This document shows, in pieces, positions 1-8,109 of a stretch of 64,000 nucleotides of DNA. This stretch comes from Cytophagales bacterium CG12_big_fil_rev_8_21_14_0_65_40_12 (lineage in GTDB: Bacteria; Bacteroidota; Bacteroidia; Cytophagales; Cyclobacteriaceae). Where the stretch lies: contig PCUU01000067.1 in NCBI GenBank assembly GCA_002786855.1, positions 1-64,000 on the forward strand, in the 5' to 3' direction. The first letter of the stretch is position 1. Each line of letters begins with the position of its first letter. A program made the position numbers and the translations under genes. A model generated the notes under the pieces. That model had not been told where the DNA came from, made no database searches, and was given only the letters and a program-made list of their open reading frames with translations.

Positions 1-2
1 TG

Positions 3-2987
3 TTTTTCAGTTTTTTGGCGCTGCGCGAATTGCCAGTTTCGCTGCTGCCGAGCATTGAAGTGCCTTCGATCATTATCAAGGTAAATTACCCCAATAACCC
101 ACCTTCGGTCATCGAAAACAATGTATTGCGCTCGATCCGATCGGAATTAAATACTTTGAACAGTCTTAAATCGGTAGAAAGTATTGCACAAAGCGAAACA
201 GGTTTAGTGAAACTTCAATTCGACTTCGGCACTCGCATGGACCTGGCTTATATCGAAATCAACGAAAAAATTGATCGGCTCCAAGAGACATTGCCACGCG
301 ATATGGACCGCCCTCAGGTGGTCAGAATCAATACTTCGGACATTCCCATCCTTAGAATTCAGGTAATTCCAAAAGCTGGCACTGACTATACCGAAGTTTC
401 AGAATTGGCAGAAAGGATTTTAAAAAAGAGAATCGAACAAATCCCTGGAGTTTCGATTGTAGATATCAATGGATTTCAGGGCAAATACATCAGCATTACC
501 CCTGATTTGGATAAAATCAGGGCATTCAATATTGCTGAGCAACAGATTGATCAGGTGCTTCAAGGCGCCAATCAAGAATTGCAGCAGCTTTCAATCAAGG
601 ATGGCCAATACCGCTATTTCGTTAGAATGGCCAATCGACTGGACGATTTGGATGAAATCGAAAAACTGCCCATCATTAATACCGAAGGAGATGTAATCAC
701 CTTAAAAGAAATTGCAGACATCAATTTCGAGCCTGAAAAAAGACTGGGGTATCACCTCAGCAACCAAACCGAAGCCTTGGTAATTACAGTGCATAAGCAG
801 GCGAATGCAAAAATGACAGCGCTTACACCGCTGCTGTATGAAGCCATCGAAAATTTTAAAATCGATTATCCATCCACCGACTTTGAGGCCACCCAAGACC
901 AATCACTATTGCTCAATGCGGGCATAGATAATTTAAAAACCAGCTTGATTTATGGCGGAATTTTCGCCTTTGCCGTGCTTTTTCTTTTTATGGGCAATGT
1001 ACGAATGCCAATCATGATGGGCATTACCCTACCTATTTCGCTGCTGATCAGCTTTCTATTTTTCTTTGCTTTTGGCCTTTCCATTAACATTATTTCACTG
1101 AGTGGTTTGGCGCTTGGTTTGGGGATGTTGATTGATAATTCAATCATCGTAATCGACAATATTACCCGCAAGCGAAAAGACGGCCTAGATATAGTTGCCG
1201 CCTGTATTGAGGGCGTCAATGAAGTGATGACGCCACTCATCAGCTCGGTACTTACTACGCTTGCCGTTTTTGTTCCTCTTGTTTTTCTGAATGGGCTTTC
1301 TGGTGCACTTTTTTATGACCAGGCGCTTTCCGTTACGATCATTTTAGGTACCTCCTTGATTGTCTCCTTTGTGCTACTGCCGCTTTTGTACAGAAAGTTT
1401 TTCGAAAATGTCAAAAAACCGATCAAAGAAGACAGCCTTATTTTTATAGGCATTCTAAAAATTTATAAAGCCATTTTTAAAGTGGTTTGGAGATTTAGAA
1501 CCGTCAGCCTGCTTATTCTTTTGGCGCTTATTCCTTTGGCTTATTTTCTAATTATCAAAGCAGAAAAAACAGGATTACCGGAAATAGAAAAAACTGAAAC
1601 ATTGGTTTCGATTCAGTGGAATGAACCGCTAGATGCTGAAGAAAATAAAAAGCGCGTGACAAACATTTTAGAAAATATAAGCAGCGACATCACCAGTGAA
1701 TCTGATATTGGCCTGAAACAATTTTTGTTGACCGAGCAAAACAATTCTGTCGAAACTGCCGAGGTTTATTTGAAATCTGAGTCCCCCGCTGATAAAATCG
1801 TTTTGGAGGCCAAGCTGATTACCTTCTTAGAGAGCAACTATACGAATGCCTCTTTCCAAGTGGAAGATGCGCCCAATGCTTTTGACCAGATCTTCAATTC
1901 AAATCAGAAATTCTTTATTGCCAAGTGGAAGAAGTTGGCCGGGGGCGAAAGGCTGAACGAAGACATGTTGGCCTCGATCCAAAAAGAGGTAAGCCAAATT
2001 TCGAATGAGCCGTCTAGACTCGGCAGTGGCTTTCAGTTTGGAGAATCCATGGAAGCCCTGATTGACACCCGAGCCTTATCGTTTTATGGCATTTCAGAAT
2101 CCGCTATGAAAGAGGCCCTTTCTAAAGCATTAGAAGGTTATTTGGTGACTGAAATCAGACGGTTTGGAGAAGTGACTCCTATCAGGATTCAGCGTGGAAA
2201 AGATGATTTCAGATCGAAACTGAATGGAATATCTGTAACAGGTAGAAAAAACCAGCAATACCCTCTTTCCAATTTTGTCACCTTCCAATTTGTGAAGGAT
2301 ACCAAAGCAGTAACAGCCGATAGAACTGGCGTTTATCAAAGCCTAGAATGGGAAGAATTAGATGAAGCCACAATTGAAGCATTAACCGCCCAACTTCCTG
2401 GCAAAGCTGCTCAACAGGGTCTTACGATTGATTTTGATGGTAGCTATTTTGAAGGCCGCGAAAACCTGCAGCAGTTGATCTTTATTTTGGTGATTTCCGT
2501 TTTGCTCCTCTACTTTATTTTGGCTGCGCAATTCGAGTCATTGGTACAACCTTTAATCGTAATCCTCACTTTGCCTTTGGGTATTTCAGGCGCTTTGATT
2601 GTGCTGATGCTTACAGGCGGAACGCTCAATGTAATGTCGGCCATTGGGATTATTGTAATGTTGGGAATCATGGTGAATGATGCCATCCTTAAAATAGACA
2701 CCATCAATAGATTGAGAGAGGAAAGTATCAATGAGCAAATCATAATTTCCAAAAATCAAATACTAGAAAAGGCAATTGCTAAAACGGGCGAGATTCGCCT
2801 TAAGCCAATTCTAATGACTTCGATTACCACCATTCTAGCCTTATTGCCAGTGGTGTTCTCATCAGGTATTGGGGCTGATTTACAAAGACCGCTAGTTTAC
2901 ACGGTAATTGGTGGGCTCACCATTGGCACTTTCACCGCGCTGTTCTTTGTGCCGCTGGCTTATTGGGTGGTGGGGAGGAAGAGGTAA
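3..2987 (+). CDS. RND efflux transporter permease subunit, 5'-truncated by the window
   Basis: Inner-membrane proton-driven RND pump of the AcrB/MexB/CusA superfamily. The frame is open back to base 3, reading FFSFLALRELPVSLLPSIEV, so the true start and first membrane helix lie outside the window. Visible are the periplasmic porter domain, a run of hydrophobic segments around residues 300-470, a second periplasmic half, and a second helix block at the C-terminus ending in an RLKPILMTS segment typical of RND proteins. At about 990 visible residues it is close to full family length. Adaptor and outer-membrane partners are not downstream, so they should lie upstream of the window. The substrate cannot be told from the sequence. 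Confidence 0.93.
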   Translation, partial: FFSFLALRELPVSLLPSIEVPSIIIKVNYPNNPPSVIENNVLRSIRSELNTLNSLKSVESIAQSETGLVKLQFDFGTRMDLAYIEINEKIDRLQETLPRDMDRPQVVRINTSDIPILRIQVIPKAGTDYTEVSELAERILKKRIEQIPGVSIVDINGFQGKYISITPDLDKIRAFNIAEQQIDQVLQGANQELQQLSIKDGQYRYFVRMANRLDDLDEIEKLPIINTEGDVITLKEIADINFEPEKRLGYHLSNQTEALVITVHKQANAKMTALTPLLYEAIENFKIDYPSTDFEATQDQSLLLNAGIDNLKTSLIYGGIFAFAVLFLFMGNVRMPIMMGITLPISLLISFLFFFAFGLSINIISLSGLALGLGMLIDNSIIVIDNITRKRKDGLDIVAACIEGVNEVMTPLISSVLTTLAVFVPLVFLNGLSGALFYDQALSVTIILGTSLIVSFVLLPLLYRKFFENVKKPIKEDSLIFIGILKIYKAIFKVVWRFRTVSLLILLALIPLAYFLIIKAEKTGLPEIEKTETLVSIQWNEPLDAEENKKRVTNILENISSDITSESDIGLKQFLLTEQNNSVETAEVYLKSESPADKIVLEAKLITFLESNYTNASFQVEDAPNAFDQIFNSNQKFFIAKWKKLAGGERLNEDMLASIQKEVSQISNEPSRLGSGFQFGESMEALIDTRALSFYGISESAMKEALSKALEGYLVTEIRRFGEVTPIRIQRGKDDFRSKLNGISVTGRKNQQYPLSNFVTFQFVKDTKAVTADRTGVYQSLEWEELDEATIEALTAQLPGKAAQQGLTIDFDGSYFEGRENLQQLIFILVISVLLLYFILAAQFESLVQPLIVILTLPLGISGALIVLMLTGGTLNVMSAIGIIVMLGIMVNDAILKIDTINRLREESINEQIIISKNQILEKAIAKTGEIRLKPILMTSITTILALLPVVFSSGIGADLQRPLVYTVIGGLTIGTFTALFFVPLAYWVVGRKR

Positions 2988-3075
2988 TAAAAACTGATAT
3001 TAGGAAATAGGTTCTTTTACTTATCTACTGACCAAATCCCTAATGTACACATCTAGTTGCCTCTATAGTAAGTAA

Positions 3076-3231
3076 AGTATAAAGGTCATAAATAAGCCAA
3101 AACCATTCTTACAAGATAAGATTGATTCTGATGCCTCTTCAATTGAGTTGTTCAATTTTCTAGCAGAAAATATTAGGCCAAGCAAAAGAGATAAAATCAG
3201 AAAAAAATATATCTCACAACTATTGAATTGA
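3076..3231 (+). pseudogene. Possible start-less remnant of a small gene
   Basis: A frame of about 51 codons runs from just after an in-frame TAA to a TGA and reads like protein (KPKPFLQDKIDSDASSIE, later RPSKRDKIRKKYISQLLN). It has no ATG, GTG or early TTG, so it looks like the 3' end of a lost gene. Its end overlaps the convergent lipoprotein gene by about 12 bases. I do not recognise the family. Chance reading-through of AT-rich DNA is a real alternative. Confidence 0.2.
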
Positions 3232-4437
3232 TCTTCTAACTATCCGTGCCACAAGGATTCGAGTTTCTTCCTTGTTGGTATTCTGCTCGAGAAAATAATA
3301 TCTATTTTCAAAGTCTATATATAAAAGACTACCAATGTTTAAGTTGCCTACCTCTAAATCTGGATATACTTTAGTAATGCCATTTCGAATATCGTCTAAA
3401 TTAAATACCTGAAGATAATATTTGGACCTATAATCACCTTTCATAAAGGTCAGATAATCATCTGGAATATCTGGATTATCACCAAGAGGTGCACTGTATA
3501 TTCTAGAAAAATTTCTTCCTGTTTTTGTCTTAAAGACATCGTTGATCTTTTGATTATATCCATTAATTTTTCTATCGATTCTTGCGTAATTCATTGTTTG
3601 CTTTGAACCAAATTCATTACCAACAGCATCAGGGAAGTTTCTAGGGTTAGTTGAATATGATGAAAGCTCCTCTAGGTCATGACCATAAAAATAAAGGTGT
3701 TCATCGTGTGCGAAAACTGCCAAATAAGCTGAATCTAATTTTCTCACATATGGAATATTTCCGCTCCAAAAAAGGTATTTTCTGTATGGACTATTTATTG
3801 GATAGCTAAGTCCCTTTCTTACTTCTTTGCTCTCTAGGTTAATTTGATATAACAGGGTATTTTTTTTATAAAAATCCCTATCAGATGAGTAGTAGTAATT
3901 GCTATAACCAGTTAAATCGATAATTAAATTCCCCGAACCGTTCTTATAAATGTCAACAATTTCAGTATTTCTTTCCGTTGATATCTCAGGGACATAATTA
4001 CTAATTTTCCAAGTGTTAATGATAATAGATTCTTCATTGAATAAAACAACTTTATTGAATTCTGCATCAAAAACAAAAACAGAATCTGCATTTAAAATTT
4101 TCATGTCAGTAATCCGATTAATTCCATTTGGCTCGTTGATACTTGGCAAAACCATTGTTTTTAATAGCGATCCATTTTGATCAAACTTATAAACAGCAAG
4201 ACCTGGACCATCGTGTGCCCAAAAGCCATTTATAACCCCATTCTCATCAGTAACAATTTTTATTGACCAAAGAAGTTTATACAACTCATCAATTACTATC
4301 GTGTCTTCAACTTTTAGAACAAAGTCTCCATTTTCTACAGGGTTAATGACTTCAACCAAATTAGAATTCGAACTATTTATGCCACAGGAATTCAGCATTA
4401 GAGCAACAAAAATCAACCCGTATATTCTTCTCATCAT
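3220..4437 (-). CDS. Putative 6-bladed beta-propeller lipoprotein
   Basis: 405 residues with a lipoprotein signal: a short basic start, a hydrophobic stretch, then LNSC with the lipidated Cys near residue 18. The rest is beta-rich with spaced aromatic/Asp repeats (for example GFWAHDGPGLAVYKFDQNG), resembling the TolB-like or BF3164-type propeller lipoproteins common in Bacteroidota. No catalytic motif is evident. It is the last gene of a minus-strand operon after two small secreted Cys-rich peptide genes, separated from them by 67 bases containing a perfect hairpin. Two adjacent ATGs open the frame. A role in handling or sensing the peptides at the cell surface is inference from context only. 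Confidence 0.65.
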   Translation of the reverse strand: MMRRIYGLIFVALMLNSCGINSSNSNLVEVINPVENGDFVLKVEDTIVIDELYKLLWSIKIVTDENGVINGFWAHDGPGLAVYKFDQNGSLLKTMVLPSINEPNGINRITDMKILNADSVFVFDAEFNKVVLFNEESIIINTWKISNYVPEISTERNTEIVDIYKNGSGNLIIDLTGYSNYYYSSDRDFYKKNTLLYQINLESKEVRKGLSYPINSPYRKYLFWSGNIPYVRKLDSAYLAVFAHDEHLYFYGHDLEELSSYSTNPRNFPDAVGNEFGSKQTMNYARIDRKINGYNQKINDVFKTKTGRNFSRIYSAPLGDNPDIPDDYLTFMKGDYRSKYYLQVFNLDDIRNGITKVYPDLEVGNLNIGSLLYIDFENRYYFLEQNTNKEETRILVARIVRRSIQ

Positions 4438-4449
4438 TATGTAAAATCA

Positions 4450-4474
4450 AGTTGACCCTAGATGAGGGTCAACT
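4450..4474 (-). promoter_or_regulatory. Perfect 10-bp intergenic hairpin inside the peptide/lipoprotein operon
   Basis: AGTTGACCCT and its exact reverse complement flank a 5-base loop. The hairpin sits between the second peptide gene and the lipoprotein gene. On the minus strand it is followed by TTGATTTTAC, a weak U-rich tract. It could be a partial terminator or a processing/stability hairpin that keeps peptide mRNA more abundant than lipoprotein mRNA. Confidence 0.55.
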
Positions 4475-4504
4475 GTGTAAAGTATGTGATTAATAACGCT
4501 ATTA

Positions 4505-4726
4505 TCATTTGTCTGGTGGAGTACAACTCACTGCTGTACATGCCCCATCAGGGTCACAAGTTGTGCAATCGTGTTGTGGTATACCGTTAACATAAGTGAT
4601 AACCCATTTTGCTTTTACATCTCCGCTTCCACCTGCGTAAGCATAAGATTGATTACTTAAGAAAAGTAACACTAGCAAACAGAATAAACTGCAGATAGCA
4701 TGTATTTTAAAATTTATTTTTCTCAT
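4505..4726 (-). CDS. Small secreted four-cysteine peptide, copy B
   Basis: 73 residues: a basic N-terminus, a hydrophobic helix (residues 8-24), a likely signal-peptidase site after SYAYA near residue 31, then a mature part of about 42 residues. The mature part ends in DCTTCDPDGACTAVSCTPP, with cysteines at 54, 57, 63 and 68. Copy A, 30 bases upstream, has cysteines at exactly the same residues and the same DCTTCDPDG core, so the pair arose by tandem duplication; DNA identity is strongest over the Cys-rich end. The general layout recalls NVEALA-type exported peptides of Bacteroidota, but the NVEALA motif is absent and I do not recognise a named family. Confidence 0.72.
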   Translation of the reverse strand: MRKINFKIHAICSLFCLLVLLFLSNQSYAYAGGSGDVKAKWVITYVNGIPQHDCTTCDPDGACTAVSCTPPDK

Positions 4727-4756
4727 GGCTTTAAATTTTACGTTAATATTTGTTTT

Positions 4757-4978
4757 CTATTGCTCTGGAGGCGTGCAGCTCGTCACAGTACATGTCCCAT
4801 CAGGGTCACAAGTTGTGCAATCCAAATGCGGGATATTATTCGCGTCATATGTAATAACAGCCTTGGCCTTGGCATTTCCAGCACGAGCAACTGCATCATT
4901 ACTGATCCCAAAAAACAGCAACAACAGAAAACTTGCTATTAGCAATAAACTAAATTTCTTTATTTTTTCTCTAATCAT
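4757..4978 (-). CDS. Small secreted four-cysteine peptide, copy A
   Basis: 73 residues and the first gene of the minus-strand operon. It has a Lys-rich start, a strongly hydrophobic segment (residues 9-25), a probable cleavage after AVARA near residue 33, and a mature tail ending in DCTTCDPDGTCTVTSCTPP with cysteines at 54, 57, 63 and 68. The mature region shares an [AW]VITY...IP stretch with copy B. The even, fixed Cys pattern suggests two disulfides or a metal site after export; this is inference. A TAAGTTTG box (4984-4991, minus strand) lies only a few bases before the ATG, too close to be a confident promoter unless the transcript is nearly leaderless. Confidence 0.72.
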   Translation of the reverse strand: MIREKIKKFSLLLIASFLLLLFFGISNDAVARAGNAKAKAVITYDANNIPHLDCTTCDPDGTCTVTSCTPPEQ

Positions 4979-5517
4979 GATTTCAAACTTAAGTTTTCGC
5001 GCCTACTCTGGATATTGGGTTTTCGGCATCGCCCTTTTGTCAAGCAAAAAAGCGGTAAAACAGGTTGTGCACCACCATATTTTACCATTAGTAAAGCCTA
5101 CTCTCAATAAGGTTTTCGGCTACCCCTTTTCATTTGACTGGTTAATGTTACATATCATTTGAATAAATGTCAATACCCCCCTGAAAATATTTCAAAAAAA
5201 ATTCATGTTCTGTACCATTTTGTTGCAATACGCTACGAAAACAAGGATTTTAGAGTGTAATATTTTTTTGTTAAAATTTGGTACTTGTCGATTGGATTAC
5301 AAAAATCAAATTCCAAAAAACAAAATCTCAAATCACAAATCACAAATTCCAAAAAACAAGTCCCAAGGCTCAAAACTCAAGACTCAAACTTCAAAAGTAC
5401 ACCTGTTAGGCTAATCACCGACACCAAAGACCAAAATTCTGTCACCCTGTCACCCAAATTGGCTTGGTATGGCATTTGTCTATTGGCCACTAGAATTAAA
5501 AAACTGACAAAATAGCC
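4979..5517. repeat. Non-coding stretch with short direct repeats and low-complexity tract
   Basis: No convincing gene. Two imperfect copies of a GGTTTTCGGC...CCCCTTTT element lie near 5017-5038 and 5110-5132, upstream of the divergent peptide operon. From about 5300 to 5400 there is a low-complexity run built on AAATCACAAATTCCAAAAAAC-like units, a kind of simple repeat frequent between Bacteroidota genes. Short open frames here are made of this repeat and are not credible proteins. Confidence 0.6.
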
Positions 5518-7410
5518 ATGCAAGAAAAAGGTACAATCTCGATTCACACCGAGAATATTTTCCCAATCATCAAGAAGTTTCTTTATTCAGATCATGAGAT
5601 CTTTTTAAGAGAATTGGTATCCAATGCAGTCGATGCCAGTCAGAAAATCAAAAGGCTTGCTGCCCTTGGTGAATACACTGGCGATCTAGGCCAACTTCAG
5701 GTAGAAGTAAGTGTGAACAAAAAGAAAAAAACGATTACCATCAGCGATTCCGGTCTTGGAATGACGGCTGAGGAAATCAAAAAATACATCAACCAAATCG
5801 CTTTCTCTGGCGCCAGTGAATTCGTTGAAAAATTCAAAGATGCTGGAGATGCCAAAGAGATCATCGGTAAATTCGGTCTTGGTTTCTACTCTGCCTTTAT
5901 GGTGGCGGATAATGTAGAAATTGATACGCTTTCTTATCAAGAAGGAGCTGAACCTGCCAAATGGATTTGTGATGGTTCTACTGAATTCGAAATCACCGAA
6001 GGAAAAAGAAAGACGCGGGGTACTACAATTACACTCCATGTCAACAAAGATTCTGAAGAGTTTTTAGAGGAATCTAGGATCCAAAACATACTTACCAAAT
6101 ACGCCAAATTCCTTCCTATTGAAGTAAAATTTGGTGAAAAGGACAAGTCGGTTGAAGACGGTGAAGACAAAGACGGTAAGAAAAAATGGAAAACGGTTAA
6201 AGAGGACAACATCATCAACAACACCACCCCGCTTTGGACAAAAGCACCGGCTGATTTGACAGATGAAGATTACCTTAAATTCTACAAAGAGCTTTATCCA
6301 TTCTCTGAAGATCCATTGTTCTGGATTCATTTGAATGTGGATTATCCATTTGAGCTAACAGGAATTCTTTACTTCCCTAAAATCAAAAACGATTTCGAAA
6401 TTCAAAAAAACAAGATTCAGCTTTACTCTCGCCAGGTATTTATTACAGACGAGGTGAAGGATGTTGTGCCTGAATTCTTGATGTTATTGCATGGTGTAAT
6501 TGATTCGCCAGATATTCCTTTGAACGTTTCGCGAAGCTACTTGCAATCAGACGGTAATGTGAAAAAGATCAACGCTTATATCACCAAAAAAGTAGGTGAA
6601 AAACTAGGCGATCTTTTCAAAAAAGAGAGAGAATCGTATGAGAAGAAATGGGATGACATTGGCCTGTTCGTGAAGTACGGTATGATTTCGGAAGAAAAAT
6701 TCTATGATAAAGCGAAGGACTTTGTTTTGGTGAAAAACACTGAGAAAAAATGCTTTACGCTAAAAGAATACGAAACGCATATCGAATCAAATCAGGTAGA
6801 TAAAGACAAAAACAAAATATGGCTTTATGCGACAAATCCTGCCAAGCAAGATGCGTTCATCAGCTCAGCGATTGATAAAGGTTATGATGTTCTTGTTTTT
6901 GACACGCCAATCGACAGCCACTTTATCAACCATATGGAAATGAAGTTGGAAAACACGCAAATCAAACGCGTAGATGCGGATAACATTGACAAGCTGATTG
7001 ATAAAGACGAGAAGCGCGAAATGGTAATTACGGATGAGCAAAAAGAAAGTCTGAAAGGAATTTTCGATACTGCCATTGCTAACAAAACTTATACAGTAGC
7101 AGTCGAGGCTTTAGCGCCCTCAGATGCGCCTGTATCGGTAACCATGCCTGAGTTTATGCGCAGAATGAAAGACATGCAAGCCACTGGCGGAGGTGGTTTC
7201 AACATGTTCGGTTCAATGCCAGATAGCTATAATGTAACCGTAAACGGAAACCATAAACTAGCCGATAAAATCTTAAACGCTTCTGAAACAGAAGCAAAGG
7301 AAGGTTTGGCTAAACAAGCTTTCGATTTGGCCCTGCTTTCTCAAGGTTTGTTAGAAGGAAAAGCCTTAACGGACTTTATCAAAAGAAGCACAGCGATTTT
7401 AGGAGAGTAA
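5518..7410 (+). CDS. htpG: Molecular chaperone HtpG (Hsp90)
   Basis: 630 residues, close to the bacterial Hsp90 length. The GHKL ATPase domain shows ELVSNAVDA (residues 32-40, ATP-binding Asn/Asp), DSGLGM (77-82) and the lid region GKFGLGFYS (117-125). The middle domain contains the NVSRSYLQSD stretch with the conserved arginine that completes the ATP site. The C-terminal dimerisation domain is intact. It acts in the cytosol on client proteins under stress. No CIRCE element or clear stress promoter was found upstream. A strong terminator follows, so it is probably monocistronic. Confidence 0.98.
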   Translation: MQEKGTISIHTENIFPIIKKFLYSDHEIFLRELVSNAVDASQKIKRLAALGEYTGDLGQLQVEVSVNKKKKTITISDSGLGMTAEEIKKYINQIAFSGASEFVEKFKDAGDAKEIIGKFGLGFYSAFMVADNVEIDTLSYQEGAEPAKWICDGSTEFEITEGKRKTRGTTITLHVNKDSEEFLEESRIQNILTKYAKFLPIEVKFGEKDKSVEDGEDKDGKKKWKTVKEDNIINNTTPLWTKAPADLTDEDYLKFYKELYPFSEDPLFWIHLNVDYPFELTGILYFPKIKNDFEIQKNKIQLYSRQVFITDEVKDVVPEFLMLLHGVIDSPDIPLNVSRSYLQSDGNVKKINAYITKKVGEKLGDLFKKERESYEKKWDDIGLFVKYGMISEEKFYDKAKDFVLVKNTEKKCFTLKEYETHIESNQVDKDKNKIWLYATNPAKQDAFISSAIDKGYDVLVFDTPIDSHFINHMEMKLENTQIKRVDADNIDKLIDKDEKREMVITDEQKESLKGIFDTAIANKTYTVAVEALAPSDAPVSVTMPEFMRRMKDMQATGGGGFNMFGSMPDSYNVTVNGNHKLADKILNASETEAKEGLAKQAFDLALLSQGLLEGKALTDFIKRSTAILGE

Positions 7411-7431
7411 TCTCAATTTTAATAAAAGCAC

Positions 7432-7468
7432 AAAAGCCTCAATTCAGCAATGGATTGAGGCTTTTTTT
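7432..7468 (+). terminator. Intrinsic terminator after htpG
   Basis: AAGCCTCAAT pairs with ATTGAGGCTT around a 10-base loop and is followed by eight T residues, 22 bases after the htpG stop. Confidence 0.9.
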
Positions 7469-7469
7469 T

Positions 7470-7990
7470 CGCTGTCACCCTGCACTTGTTTCAGGGTCTG
7501 CCTGTTTGCTGTACACTTCTCAACTCTCAGATTCTGCAAAAGCACACAAATCAAAAACCTAATTTTTTGAATTTATCTTAACTATCACTCTAGTATATTG
7601 AGGGATACTGAGACAAGCTCAGTAGGACTGCTAGTTTTGAGCTCAGCACTTTGATCAACCTCGGATATACCCCGCTGGCGGGGCAGGGGTGGATTGACGA
7701 ATATTCTACCTTCCTTTCACAAGTTCTCAGAAACCTGTGATAGCTGATAAACACAATAACTAACAGCAAACAACAGTGCCAATAACCAACAGATACTGAG
7801 ACAAGCTCAATATGACTGCTAGTTTTAAGGGCTTCCTGCCCGTAACATTAATATAAATCAAAACCCGTCAAAGTTCCCAGCATCAGTTATTACTCAAACA
7901 CATCAATACATCAGCCCTTCAACACATCAACACTTCAACACCTCAACACCTCGCCACATCTCCCGTCCGCCACCGAACAGTAATGTTCTA
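7470..7990. repeat. Repeat-rich intergenic region
   Basis: The roughly 700 bases between htpG and the next gene hold no convincing gene. They contain a REP-like palindrome (7477-7497, ACCCTG...CAGGGT), two copies of a 36-37 base direct repeat starting GATACTGAGACAAGCTC (7604-7640 and 7792-7827), and a simple tract of CAACACATCAACACTTC-like units (about 7895-7965). These resemble interspersed intergenic repeats of Bacteroidota. The function is unknown. Confidence 0.7.
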
Positions 7991-8109
7991 TACAGTACAT
8001 GATTCTCATGAGATTCCTAAAAAAAAATAGGTATTAAAGGCATTAAACGCGGTTTTATTCTTGGCAAGGCATTTGGAAAGAAGCCAACTCAAATACTTAA
8101 TTTAAGGCC

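Noticed and set aside
4725-5162. 145-codon plus-strand frame over the peptide gene and its upstream region
   Set aside because: It is antisense to a peptide gene with a clear signal peptide and paralogue, and its own translation has no recognisable features.
5205-5515. Two short plus-strand frames before htpG
   Set aside because: They consist of the low-complexity AAATCACAAATTCC tract and have no credible start or conservation.
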